Shown here one piece after another: positions 24,797-37,700 of a DNA stretch of 64,000 nucleotides (its first letter is position 1; each line of letters begins with the position of its first letter). A program made the position numbers and the translations under genes. The notes under the pieces were generated by a model that saw nothing but the letters and a program-made list of their open reading frames with translations, was not told the DNA's origin and made no database searches. Origin of the DNA: Albula goreensis (taxonomy: Eukaryota > Chordata > Actinopteri > Albuliformes > Albulidae); NCBI GenBank assembly GCA_022829145.1, contig CM040749.1:17383987-17447986 (forward strand), written 5' to 3'.

Positions 24797-25854
24797 CTGT
24801 AGAGACAGGGGCATATTATGCTGGGTCACTAATGGAAAGGAAGTGGGGTGCCAAGTGCCCCACTCCACCCCCCAACAATGCATTTCACAGGACCGTTTCA
24901 TGACATTTCCATTCTGTGTGCACAGATAACTAAACACTTTCATGAATGTGTGCTGTACAATGAGGGTCACTGTAATAGGCTGACTAAACTGGACAAAACT
25001 AACAGGACCCTATAAAGATTGCGCACCACAGTAGATAACCCAAAACCCTATGAACGATTCAAATTTTTAACCTGGTGTATTATATAGGATGAAACATAGA
25101 GTCCCTGAAAGGACTTAATTCCCAGTGCATGTACATCTCTGAGGTTCTACTGGACTGTATAAGATATGCAATTACATTATCTCATACAACATGACTCACA
25201 AGTATGGTATAGTATTATTTCATTTGTAACCAATTGCCCAAATATATACATTTTTGATATATGCTATTACTCTATTTTTCTCCATTTCTTTTGACCTAAT
25301 TTACTGCTCAACTTGCTTGTCTGGCTGACAACACATTTTATATTGTGAGTAAAATTAAACTTCTAATTGTGCTTCACATTATTAGAATACCATCTGTACC
25401 ATAATTAAACAAACCCTAACCTATATGGTGGACAGCTTTTGTGGTACATGGACTGAGTACAGTCTACAGTCTCTATTCTACATTTATAAAAGTCAAGATT
25501 CTAAAACTTTACACATTTTTTTAAACTTAAAGCTAGTAGGATGTACTTGCAATTGTGTATTTTTACCCTTCTCACCTCCCAGGTCTCACAGCGCCCCCAA
25601 CAGGCATCAGTGGTGATTTGCAGGCCACCGCAACCTGGTTTCCGAGCCAGGAATGTGAACTCCCGCACAGCACAGCCAATGAAGCGTCTCAGGTTAACAG
25701 TTTCACCTGTTGCCCCAGAACTGAGGCCAGTCAGGAGCACAGCACAGCACAGCACCACCCCACACCACCTCAGACACAGAGAACACAGGACACAGGGTGA
25801 GAACAACCTGCGCTCCAGAGAGTTAAACAAAGCCAGGACTAAGCACATCCACAT
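24605..25854 (-). CDS. gphb5: Glycoprotein hormone beta-5 (thyrostimulin beta subunit), two coding exons
   Basis: Secreted cystine-knot hormone subunit that pairs with GPHA2 to form thyrostimulin, a ligand of the TSH receptor in vertebrates. Exons 25854-25576 and 24796-24605 (TGA at 24605-24607) join at phase 0 to give 156 residues. A hydrophobic signal region lies at about residues 30-46. The mature part has ten cysteines (61, 75, 85, 89, 109, 124, 140, 142, 145, 152), the GPHB5 number, lacking the extra seat-belt pair of classical beta subunits. Family motifs are FIGCAVREFTFLARKPGC, CWGRCETWE, the N-glycosylation site YNET (Asn112) and the DPFYTYPVALRCDCG segment. The protein is longer than human (130) because of the N-terminus; the chosen Met is the first in the open frame and Met3 is an alternative. 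Confidence 0.95.
25576..25854 (-). CDS. gphb5: gphb5 coding exon 1 (signal peptide, first knot cysteines)
   Basis: Encodes residues 1-93, from the signal peptide to CWGRCETWE. The donor GTGAG lies at 25575-25571. The stretch before the hydrophobic core (residues 1-29, Cys- and Arg-containing) is unusual for a signal peptide, so the true start, or an upstream splice into this exon, is uncertain. Confidence 0.88.
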
Positions 25855-27754
25855 TCATCCCAACCTGCTCCTCCCTGGATTCAATTGTGTGAATGCCCTG
25901 TTGTAATGCTATTTCAGGAAATGTATCGCTGAAATCCTGTTCCATTTATTTTGCAGCATTGTAGCTCTGTCATATAAATGTTTGAGTTTATTATTATTAT
26001 GCTTCTGAGAAATCCATCCCAAAAGGCTGGGTGGAAAATGCAAGCAGTTTCAATTGGTTTTGCTAAATTTATTTTCATGATATTTTACTTTCATCGAGGC
26101 TGGCATTGCCAAGATGCGCAAATAAAATTGTGCTGCCTTGAGCAGTTGGTTGGGGAATACACTCTTGATTGCTTACCTTATTTTTGAAGCTTAGATTAAC
26201 CAACTTCATTTTGCAGTCTTTCACGGTATGCTAGTTGGGTATTTTTGTTAATATTTTTATTTTTCACATTATGTTCTACAATTACAACAATTGATTCTCC
26301 CTACTGATTGCCATTGATACACTGGGCTGCACTTGTCATTGACCTTTGTGAGTTTTACTTTGTGAGCACTCTTTATGCTGCAGTCTACTATATTAATTTC
26401 CCTTTTTTCCTCAATGAGCATGCAGTTTACCTCATACTTAAAGAAAGAAAAAGAACATCTTGAGTAGCTGGCCCTGAACTTGGAGGTCTCTGGACTGGAG
26501 AATTATGCATCCAATTGTGCCTGGCTTTTCCAAACCATTCAGGTCATTTTGTAATACCCTGGCAGACCCCTCTTTCAGCCCTAGAACTCCCATGTAACAC
26601 CTGTCTTTCTTGCCTCTCACTGGTCATGTTGGTAAACCATAAAAATCTCTAAATTACCCATATACCTCTAAACCATCATTACACAATGGCTATGTACCTC
26701 TGATTCTGCCCACATACTGTACCCCTCAGTGGCCTCCAATTTGTCTCTCCTCCCTGCTACCCATGGCTGCATTTCCATCACTGTGTCTTAGAACAGCATT
26801 TAGCTTCTATCATCCCTGGAATAGCATATAGATAATTTATGCCCTTCTACTGCATTCTGAAGCCTCAGTCTTTTAAACGGCATCCAAGTTCCTGTACCTT
26901 TGATCAGTCATGAACCTGTCCTATCTCTACAGACTGATGCTGAGACTGACTGAGTCAGCACTCAGATATTCTGGCACATTCTTAAAAGAATGATTGCAAT
27001 ATTTCTGGATTTTCTGAGTGAGTATTGACAATGAAAGCACCAATGCAGTCATGTTACAAGGTGTTTGGCCACTTTTTGCCATATGTATTGCCTGTATGTA
27101 CTGTGGCACAGCTTATCTATGACTGCAATTTTGCAGAAGGAATACAAAACCACACAAAAGCCTGTTCCACACAAAAGCCAACCATCTTAGTGCCAATGGA
27201 GGGAACCTGTCAGAGTAATTCCTCAAAAGCACCAGTTCAGCTATGATGCAGACTGATGTATATACAAAGTAATGCAACGGTTACTTGTTTTCTTTCAACA
27301 GTTAAAGGAAAGAACAAGAAAAAATCACATATAATAATACATTCAAAAAAGCATTCCTAAGTGAAATGATTCATTGTGTTACACTGTTTTTGTCATAATC
27401 ACAGTCCCCGTGAACTATCAATGATTGTATGCACTCCCATTTTCTGTGCATGATATTCAGCTCACTTTCAGCAAAAACCAAGAATAAATATTCTGTACCA
27501 ATATATTACTGGGCAGTATAGTACTTTTTCAGTGCTGTAAACAAAGAAAACTAAGAAAACAAAATAACAGCTCAAGTATGTGGCAAATTCAGTTGCCTCA
27601 GAAGCAAAACAACTGAGCCATATGGTTCCAGAGAATAAGTTAAGAGGAGAATAGAAGACAAAATGAGGGGGCTGAATCTTGGGGTTTCCCATGTTTACTC
27701 ACCATGGGGGCCTGTTTTCCAGATGCCTCATCTGTGCTTTTGTCCCACAGCAGG
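25855..27754. other. Region upstream of gphb5
   Basis: Expected to contain the gphb5 promoter and perhaps a non-coding first exon, but no TATA box or clear exon could be placed. No other gene or repeat is recognised. Confidence 0.5.
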
Positions 27755-28217
27755 TCACACGGGTTTGGGTCTGCGCTGTATATCTTGTGTTTCCTGCAGT
27801 TGCTGTTGATATGATCCTTTGCTCTGTTTCTCCTGTTGCAGCTCTGGGATCTGGGACAGAATGCTATATACACGTTTGTCTTGTCAGTCAAGGCTAAAAT
27901 GGGGCGGTCCCATATGAATATTAATAGATTTTTCCAATAATACACAATGTTATTCTCCAAACCCTCGTAACACACCCACACTCCGTTAATTCCATTACCT
28001 ACAGTGACCTCCCTCCAGGAAGTATTACGCCTGAAGGGAGAGTTTAAGTCAAACACTCTCGTCACCGTATCCAATGTGTCAAAATGTCTTCTTCAGTCTC
28101 TAGGCGTACTGTATGCATATGCTGGGAAATCAAAGGGGTTGAGCTGTCAGCTAAGACGTACCTCTGAAACTCTTCGCCTCTGCTTTCATCACAGACATTT
28201 CTCCACGTCCAGTCCAT
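27755..28217 (-). CDS. Possible small three-exon gene, unrecognised product
   Basis: A hypothesis from splice signals and phase only. Exon a 28217-28162 starts MDWTWRNVCDESRGEEFQ and ends at donor GTACGT. Exon b 28030-28003 follows acceptor CTCCCTTCAG and encodes RNTSWREVT before donor GTAGGT. Exon c 27850-27755 follows acceptor CATTCTGTCCCAG, encodes IPELQQEKQSKG...QRRPKPV and ends at TGA. The three join in frame to a 59-residue, polar, Gln-rich protein. Alternatively exon b reads on to a strong GTGAGT donor after ...ASGKQAPM, at about 27700, which is the longer open frame of this region. No homology is recognised; a 28-nt exon is short, and chance is possible. Confidence 0.2.
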
Positions 28218-30124
28218 TGCACTAAAACCTAACTGACTGACTTTCTCTACATGCATTACTTTTACATCTGGTACCCAAAACATCTGTAGCAACGTCATGG
28301 CAAAAGGCAAAACAATACATGCATAAATCGATCATTCATATACCCCTGTATATACAACATCAATACAACACCTGAAGTACATTCTAGATGATGGATTAAA
28401 AGGCATGTGTTGTTTTACTTTTTACCTTGTGTGAAAATCAGTTGTTTTGGGCATTGTATGTAAAACAAATATCTGTGTTAATGGATTACAAAGTATGATC
28501 CTATTTTGTGTTATATGACATATTCCCCCTACGTGCCTTGTGTGCATGTGGAAATGTAGTGAAAGACCCTGGAAAGATTTTTTCTGTATGCATACAATTG
28601 ATATTACCATTTTTACTTCTGTTTGCTTTGGCATACAGAGTTGGAAGAGTTGAAAACCCATTGGGTAACCAGTCAAGACCAGAGAAGCAGAAATCCAGAC
28701 TAATCTAATATAAAGTTACTCAGCTCTGTGTTAAGTTTTCTGTAGACAGGTATATGTCTGTATTATTCAGTCGCCCTGGGACATTCCCTGACTCCATTTA
28801 ATCTCTCCTTTCCTGGGTGAGGCTGCCCTCCTGACAGAAAAAATAAACAGCTCCTCTAATCCTGCCCCGGAGCCTTGCTACCACTTGTGGCAGCAGCCCA
28901 CAGCTCATCCCCTGTGCTACTGCAAGGCTACATTAGCTTAATTGGGAAAAGTTGGTTCTTTTGTTCATACCCAGCCACATGGAAGGTGTGCAAGAACATC
29001 CATACTCCCATTCTTCCACACTCAAAGTGTTGATGGGCCCACTGATGAGCATGTAATGTTTTCATTGGTGAGGCCTTGCCCTATGGCAAGAACGTGTTAT
29101 TTTTAGGTGTGTTGTGAACTCAGCATCGGTCACCTGGAGACAGTGGATTCTGGGCAGCCTTGTGCATGCCTATGAAAAGAGAAAAGCAGGAGGAGGGAAA
29201 CCAGTCATTTGCACAGACACTTATAGAAAATTCTGGAGTTTGTCTTTGTAACTGTATTGAAGGGATTATATCTGTCGGCACACAAAGATTAAAAAAATGC
29301 TTTTATAGCTTCTACAGAGCCTAAAGGGTGATTGTGGCCCTTTTACACAGTATGTACCACTTAGGTGTGCTCCATTATGGATATGAATCCTAACAGATCT
29401 GCTCTGATTGCTCTTTCCCCTTGCTGGACACCCCCTACATCCCCCAATGATGTGACAGTGGGGTATGTCTTATTGACTCAGATAACAGGGTCAGTTGCGC
29501 AAAGCAGACTGTATGATGCTACAGAGGTGTGACCTCATCTTTTTAAGACCACAATCTCATATCATTTTTGTGTACCGCTGTGTGCCATTTTAAAATGCAA
29601 TAAGAGGCAAAACAATAGAAAGACCAAGCATTGCAGTGTGGGGAAACTAATCAGTCATAAAATTAATGGCAATTTTGCATCCTTTTTAAAATAGAAGTTA
29701 ACTGTCTGTTTACTGTATAGAAGGGTATTGAAGATACCTTTCTTCTTGTTTCAAAACTATGTTTTGACAAAATAATGAATATAGTTAATATTATTTTCAG
29801 AAAATAAAGAATTTGTGAGAAAAGCTAATGACAAAGGAAAGGAAAAAATAAGAGTAGAGCTTAAATATATGCGTTCAACAGTCATCATTTTTCAAGTGCT
29901 GGAAATGCGGAAAACCAGCATGCATGGTGGTCCCAATAGGACTGATTTTGAGAACAACTCTTCTAGAACTGGTCCTGTAAAAATGTAAGGAATAATTAGC
30001 CATAGTATCTCATTTGTGTGTCATGCCACATCAAAACCCTCGCTGGTCAATGAAGTATCCACAGTACATCAGCGCAAGCGCCGCATGAATTCTCTTCCTC
30101 AGATTCACATCTGTGCAAACTTAC
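28218..30124. other. Intergenic
   Basis: No gene recognised. A block at about 28760-28960 is less AT-rich, has no repeat character and could be conserved non-coding DNA. Otherwise nothing is seen. Confidence 0.5.
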
Positions 30125-30262
30125 CTTGAGGACTGCTGTGTGAAAAGAATAACCTGCTGTCCCAACCTGTTTCATAAGGAGATCACCTGCTTGTCTGTTT
30201 TCTCCTGGACTGATAGCAGAGATTGTAGCAATGAGCTTGTAAATACAATGACGTATTCCAAA
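30125..30262 (-). CDS. Putative isolated coding exon, 46 codons, unrecognised
   Basis: On the minus strand a strong acceptor (pyrimidine-rich, TTTTTCTCTCAG) and a consensus donor (CTCAAG followed by GTAAGT) bound exactly 138 nt. The interval is open in phase 0, from FGIRHCIYKLIATISAISPG to GYSFHTAVLK. Both splice signals are near-ideal. I do not recognise the protein and could not find phase-compatible partner exons nearby. It may be one exon of a gene or non-coding transcript between gphb5 and syne2, a decayed exon, or chance. Confidence 0.3.
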
Positions 30263-31039
30263 CTGAGAGAAAAATATGAAAAGGCATTTTAAAAATATAA
30301 GCATACATTTTTCATTGTCTGGACAATTAGGCACCTGACACTGTTACAGATATCAGTTAGGTACCAATCTAGTGGGATTCTTCGAGAACAATAAACCATG
30401 ATCAAAAAGTGCCCTACGCTGGTAGGCTACAGCTTGGCAGGGCAGATATTTCAGTCTGTGTTGTTGCACAGTGCAGGGACATTTTTTTCTGTTCCTTCAA
30501 CAGTTACACAATCATTCTCCAATCATAGGAATATTTATTTTAATGATAATTTACAGACCACAATATTTTTTTTTTCTCTCTCTCTCTTTCTGCATGTCCT
30601 GAAGAGATGTAAGCAAAACTTTGTGAGAGAATAGCCTTGGCTGGTTAATAAAGCATGTTTTAAGACTAACTTATGGCCATGTAAATGATAAATCTAGGCA
30701 GCATTTTCAAAGTAAAGTTTCAATAATTCAGAGCTGCTAATTAATTGTCTGCCAGTTAGCCAAATTAATGTATGTCAATTCAGCACAAACCTAAAGGTCG
30801 AACTTGTGGACTTCTATGTGAGTCAAGCAGAAGCATTTTAAAACCACAAAATACTGGCCAAATACCAGCTGCCTGGTAACCCTAAGAGCTACAGCATTTG
30901 TTCGGCTACAAATTTAGTATTTATTTTGCAGCAAAATTACATTTTTGATTGTGGTTGAAACAAAGTTCAATCAACCAAAAGAACTGCTACCCTCCTGATA
31001 TAAACCATTTGAACGTGCTGAATCCAAAAAAAGGAAATG

Positions 31040-31845
31040 ATAATAAATAGAATGAAGTGGACAGCATTTACTTAGAGTCTCACACAACCACACAGATGCA
31101 TTTCAGCTCAATGGCCTTCTTCAGTGTGCTGGAATCATTGTAATCACCAATTCATATTAAAGTTATATTAATTAAATTCATATTAAATTGCAATGAATTG
31201 ACATCATGGCCTGTTTTATTTAAGTGTCTGGCCTATGAAGTCAATTCATTGTGATTCATGGGCTTGGACATGGTCAATCAGGCATTTAGGGATGGAGACT
31301 GTGAGAACCGCCTCTTACAGAGAGAGGTATGGTATATTTTCACTTTAAATACTGTTACACTACATGGCATGAATGAAGATCTTATCCTTAACTGTTTTTT
31401 GATTTTCAGATTTTTTGTGAGTTGTTTTTGCTTTTTTTTCTTCTGTGATAATGGTGATAAATTGTGAATTCTCCTTGTGGTTGTAATGGTATGTGCATAG
31501 TTGATGCTGCTTTGTTACCACAGGTGTTCTTGATTAATGTTTCATGATCTAATTGACAATTAATTGTCTGAATTATTTCCCACTATTAGTTGTTGGGTTC
31601 TCTACCTATTGACAACTTATAACATCTGATTGTTTGATAAATGGTCAATTCATTTATGTAACTCATACGGCACCACCAGTGGGAGTGTCTGTGCAATCAA
31701 GAGACACTTTAATATGAATAGGTGGTTACAATGATTCTGGTGTGCCGGAGAAGGCCGTGGAGCCGAAATGCAACTGTGTGGTTGTGTGAGACTTCTCTAT
31801 TAAATTTTATTAAGCAAGTGCTGTCCAATTAATTCTATTTATTAT
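31040..31845. mobile_element. 806-bp non-autonomous element with long inverted terminal repeats
   Basis: The left end 31040-31163 and right end 31707-31845 are diverged reverse complements, about 124 and 139 bp. The outermost 14 bp (ATAATAAATAGAAT) are identical. Shared inner stretches include GTCTCACACAACCACACAG. The right arm carries an extra 16-nt block. The interior has no recognisable coding sequence. The terminal repeats contain a GAAGGCC...GAAA pattern reminiscent of the hammerhead-ribozyme core in Penelope-like element terminal repeats. No convincing target-site duplication was seen. It could be a fold-back DNA transposon or an inverted pair of Penelope-type terminal repeats. Confidence 0.7.
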
Positions 31846-34139
31846 GAAACCAAGTTCTAACAATGTCACTGCACTGGCAATAATAACAGTTCAGTTTCCT
31901 CCACGTGCCTCATCTATGATCGCAGACTGCTATCTGTTAGGAAATTCTGTTCAGAGCTCTTGTGTATTGTACAGTTCCACGCCATATCACTACAATTTTT
32001 TTGTCTGTTTGCTAGTGAACAATGTCACTTTTTTTAGTTGGTGAACAGTAAATCATGTCCCATCTCTCGTTGTCTCCTTTTGTATAGACTTAATAGACTT
32101 CCCTTACATTAGCACACTCGGTGACTGGAATTGAAGTTATTAATCAATCCTGCTTTTGACTAACCAGCGGCTGGAAAGGGATTTGCGATGTGCAGAAAGG
32201 CTTTAAAATTAATTGTAAAGGCTGTATTTGTGCCAGCCCCACATTTTATGCCATATTAGATAGATGTACTTCAGTACACATTAGTATATATTTTGTAATG
32301 AGTTCCTTCCTTAGCACATAACCTGATGGGACTTTGTGTGCCACTAAAAAGAGACAAGAAAAGAAAAGTCATCATTATGCTTTTCGAAGGCTGATAACTG
32401 ATTAAGAGAGCAATTTGAACAAGATAAACTGGTTGGGTGGCAAAGGCAGGGACACCAATGTCCAGAGACTTGCAAAGATCCAGTGAGGACAAAGGACAAA
32501 AGCCAGCTGTTTTACAGAGTATTTTGCAAAAAATTGGCAAAACCAAAACATCTTTTGAGCTGTTGTTGAGGAAAAATCTGCAAACTCCAGTTTACTTAAA
32601 TAAGGTCATTTTTTTGTCTTGGATGAGAGCAGACAAACCCACATAGAATCATTGAGAGATGCTGGAAAGGAGAGACCTGGTAAGTAGACCAAGGCTGTGT
32701 CAGAGAGGATGCATCATCTTCATAATGGCATGAGATCTAAGCTGAAATCTCTGCTGCTCTTGAGGTAAATCAAATGGAGACCTGTAAAATGTTTCTGTGC
32801 CTTTACAATGGTCACTTATTGTACCGTAGCCTTTTGCAGACAGGCCCGGTCAGTGCAATATGAAATGGTAAAATGGACACTTTGCTCATTCTCTGAAGGA
32901 AAATATCACATAAGTACGATCGCAACTTTACAAAATTACAAAGGTCTTACATTCAGATTTTCCAAGCTGTGAACTTGAAGCACACAACGTTCAGAAAATA
33001 AGATTTACATGTGGAGAAAATGGCCTCTAGTGTTCATCGCAGGTATTTCCTCAAAAGAAAAATGCACCAGCCAGGTAAAATGAAACATTAAGCCTTCTCA
33101 AGAAAATATGCATATATACACTTAATATACTGTTGAATAATAAACTTCAAACGGTTGTCATTTTTCATAATACAACATTTTAATTTCTACCTTCACTGAA
33201 GTTATGGTTTTAAGAAAGGAGAGGCAGTATTTGGCAAGCTCTGAAAAAAAAGGTGGAAAAAAAACAGATTAAAAAAACGAAAAAGGAGAGTGAAAAAAAT
33301 CAGACGCTACAATCAACAGTCAGTTAAGACAGAAGGACCAGGTTATACATATGTAAATCACAAATGCTAGAAAACACATTCCTTGCGGGAGCACCAGCGT
33401 ACTAAGCCAGTTATGAATTAATGGTACAGTCTTGAAAGAAATTACATGATCATTTAAATTGAGAAATGGTTGTTGATAACTTCAACAATTCACTACTGGC
33501 CAAGATTTTGGACAAAAGTATCGTGCTTGTGTCATGAATAGGAAGGGCAGAACTCAAAGTACCAGAACCGGTTGATTCCTTTTTTAACTACAGATGGCGC
33601 TAATAATCCGGCTTGTCAAGGGAAGCAATGAACATCGCATTACAGTACAACATTCTAATAAATTACAGCTATGACACCAATTCATACAGTTTCAAATAAA
33701 GCGTGTTTCAGTTCCATAGTGCGCTCAGTGCCACATTCTGTTACGAGAAGAAGTACTTATCTTGAAGACATGCAGAATGCAAATAGTCACCACCTTGGCA
33801 ACAAGGCTTAGTGACCATCAATACGCACGATAAATCACAATGTTGTGCATGTGCGTGTGGGAGGATGATAAGACACATGCTGTTGATTGCATATTAGTTG
33901 CAAAATTAAGATAAAATAAAGCTCTGTGAACTCCAAATGTGCTACAGAATACAGTGGCAAAATTGGCACATTTTTAACTCATTGCCTTGAAATGCTGAGG
34001 GAAATGAAGAGCGCTGTCCCCAGATCAGTCTTAATATTTTTTCGCATACATAAAAAAAAAGTTTAAGACTGTGTAAATTGAACATGGATCAGTTTTGGGC
34101 GACCGATAGTATTCAGACCTATATTTAGCTTTTGAATAC
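31846..34139. other. Intergenic
   Basis: No gene recognised; human PPP2R5E, WDR89 and SGPP1 exons were not found. A purine-rich, A-tract segment lies at about 33240-33300. Nothing else is supported. Confidence 0.55.
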
Positions 34140-34760
34140 CAGCTGTTGGTTGGAGGCTCGTCGTTGGTCACAGCGCTTTACTTTCCCTCGAAGGTGTGGA
34201 CCTCTCCAAAATTTGTGCAGTGGGTGGAGTTAACTGTTCTGCACAACCTTCGCAACGCATCTAGTATCAATACCTTCGAATAAACATTGTTTATTGTTGT
34301 TGCTGAACCTGCGTCTAGGTAGAACTGCTGGTCGACTGAAACTTCAAAAGTTCTTGTAAGTACATGCACATTAACTAAAACAATTTTACTCACAAATCTA
34401 CTGGGCCACAGCAGTGATCATCCTGCATGGTCGAGGCTATACTTTTAACATCACAGCGTTTATATTAATTCTGGTGGCGTTCTAAATTTAAGTCTCAGAG
34501 CTAGCTTTTTTATTGTGGAGAATATTAAAATTGTTTTGTCAGTCATCTTGTTTTTGCTGTTTTGTTACCACTTCAGATATAAAAACGGCAGTTTTCGCGG
34601 TGTACATCTTTGGAAAGGCGGCTGATCACATAGCACACGCGCACTGGGAGTCTATTTTTGGCGGTGACAGATTCGTAACGTCCAAGCGTCTCTCCCGGTA
34701 TCTGACATTCCAAGTGTCAAAGTGCGTGGCATTTATTCTCGTCTAACCCTTTTACGGTAA
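34140..34760 (+). promoter_or_regulatory. syne2: Candidate syne2 promoter / non-coding first exon region
   Basis: Locally CpG-richer than its surroundings, with an E2F-like TTTTGGCGG near 34659. A consensus splice donor (TTCTT followed by GTAAGTAC at 34356) could end a non-coding first exon. The first coding exon of syne2 opens with an acceptor at 40861, so at least one upstream exon must exist. This placement is inference. Confidence 0.25.
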
Positions 34761-37700
34761 ACATTTGGGATATCTTACTGGAAAACAACTCGACAAGCTT
34801 GCTAGTAGTCTATAGAATACAGTTGTACTGTTATTTTATGAACCTATATTTAGATTTAGAATAGACTTCAATATGTGTATCGAACCCAACTACAAATGAC
34901 ACTTCTGGAGCAGGGAGTGTAGGTACGACTCTCAAAACGTCCCGGACTAGTATGTTGAAAAAAAGTGTTGAACCTTGGGTCAGCATTTGGTTGTTAAGTC
35001 AAGGTTGAAATATTGTGGAGTAGCAAAGGGTATTTTGCTGACAAACCGTTAGCTATTTTATTTTATTTATTTTTTATATTTTATGAATGGCTTTGTACCT
35101 TAATTTTTAACCCTGACAATGCTATTTATTAATATAAATAAAATGCTCATACATATCCAATGTAACTCATTGTGTTTTCAATGAGACGTCCAACACATTC
35201 AACTAGAGGTTTACTTTTGCACAGAGTAGATGAATTACAGGAACTGGTTGCAAAAGCAGTGTACAGACTTTAGGACAGTTGGTGTGAGCCCTGCTCATCG
35301 TTCATACTTCCTACTTTGTGTTAAAACTCCTCTCTCCACATCTCTCATGTGTTTGGTAATTGATGTGTTTTGGCATGCCTTGCCCTTTAACACTGATCAA
35401 CGCAGTTTCTTGGTAGACGTCCATATAACCACGACCCACAGGGACCACACCTTGAGTCTATGTGAACAGGGCTGGGGCGTGTTGATATTTGGGTATTTTC
35501 TAGCTGTGGATGCTATGGTCTTAGGCTCTAGTCAGAACTGTCAGTTTGTGGCATTGAAAGGCTAATAACTGCTGTGTTTTAAAAGGTACTCTGTTTAAGT
35601 TGGACATAGTATTCACAACCCTGTTCTGGCTTGGTTGTCCAATTATTTTATGCTTGTACTTTCTTGAACCCCTTCTGCAGACTTCAACCAAGTAGTCACA
35701 CGTATGGGATGGCCTGATAATGCGTAATTCTCACTTAGAGTTATATATGGTAAATAAGAACCCCTGTGGACTCTGTGAATGTTACAGCTCATAACTGGAT
35801 CGCATAAATGACTCCCCAAGGAGTCATAATGGAAGTAAGAAAGGAGTGCTTGGGATGTGCTTTATCCATGTTCTCAATGCTGACAGTCCTGCTAAACTTT
35901 TATTTTTGTGGTTTACTGAGTCTCCAGCTGAGCTTTCAGCAAAGTGATTCCATGTGCCAAAATGAGAGTCCTGTTGTTGCTCTGCAGGCACATTCACAGG
36001 TCTGCTCTCACTGTTGCTTTGGCCTCTTTCAGAGGCAGATAGAGCTCATCTCACATTTCAAAATAGCCCCTTGTGAACTGATAAATGGTGAAAATACACC
36101 ATGATAACATCAAAATTATGGTGAAATCATTGTGACTTAGAAACAATAATACGCATGGTGGCCTCAGATGCTTTAGACAAACACAATGGCAGTAAAAGAT
36201 ACTGTAAAACCCTTTTTATTGTTGCTGTTACAGTGTGTTGGTAACTAATACTTTTAATTCTTTGACAGTACACTTCTCTCTTTCCATATCGCAGTATAGT
36301 TACAAGTGTGAAACAACAGTGTGGATCCTAGATTCTGGCTTCCAGAACTTACTTGAAAGAGGTTAAGGGGAGGTGATAGTACTTCTGCTTTGAGTGGCTT
36401 TCGTACCTGGTAATTAAAAGGCAAACATAACACCTTTTGTGGATGGAATGAATTTCATGGCTGAGCTCTGTTTTATTTATAGTTATAATAGAAGTTATGA
36501 GGTTTGACTGTGTGTCAGAAATCAAAGTCTGGCTGCCTGTCATATGTGCAACAATCTGTTTGTAACCTCTAACCAAGTCACAATATCCTTATTTAGAAAT
36601 GTATCGAAAACACAGGACTATACACATCTTTATTTTTAGATGTGAAAGAGTTAATGAAAGTGCTAGAAATGAAAAACATAAAGAAGGTCTCTATTGCCTT
36701 CAGAGAGTGTGGGAGTTGTGGTCTTACCTACTTGGTTTCTGCTCTGTATGGACTGTGCTAAGAAGGTTGCCACATATTGTCCTCTGTAGATATAACAAGC
36801 AACTTTCAGGAAAACAATGTAACTGCCTAGCTACAATCTCCAACACACCCACACTTCCCCTGTGTGAGCTGGTGAGAGTTCTCTGCTGAAGGTGGATCTC
36901 TCAAACAAGTCTGCGTTTGTATAGTGCTAGTGTTTCAGCACAAGCTCTCTGCAAATGTAACTGGAAACAGCTTTATTAGCCTGTGTTATTTCAGTGTTTA
37001 TGTATCCCAGTAAGGTGATCGCTGTAGACCATGCTGCATGTATTTACTGTGGTCCTATGTGACTTTGGGAAATGGATAGACATTGGCAGCTCACTGAGGA
37101 AAAAGGCAGCTGACTTGAACCTCTGGGTAGTACAGATTCCACGCCATACTGGGACAGAAAATAGCAGCACTTCTTACCTCAAGGGCAAACACGCCTGTGT
37201 TACAGTGTTTGGTGCTGAGCATGTTTTGGAATGGAAGCACAAATCTCATGACATGGTATCTTTTCTGGATAATATGTGTATGTGTGTGCATACTGTATGA
37301 CAATGGACACACAGTTTTAGACATGTTCAGGATTTTAAACATGTTTAATTTAATTCACATCTTCGCATATGTTTTTATTGGCTAGTGTTTATTGAATTTA
37401 TATGTATATGAAAGGAGGTAACGACCTTGCCTATGGGTCTGTATGTTACTCAGTGAGTGAATGTGATTGGGCCAACCACCTGCTGCCCTTCCATCTCTGT
37501 CACTCTTGTGTGTATTTCCGCTCATGGCAAAACCTTGTAGAAACTAAAGGCTGTGTCTATACCTTGTGCATTTTCACAGTAAAGGGCACATAGCCATGGC
37601 CTGTTAACATCAGTTAAGTTCTTAAAAAACAATTTCTTTAAACAATGTTTAATTTAAAATAAACAATCATATTAGCCAACATTTATTTTCATTGCACCAT

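Noticed and set aside
35230..35565. 111-aa plus-strand ORF
   Set aside because: No recognised homology, no splice signals or start context; consistent with chance.
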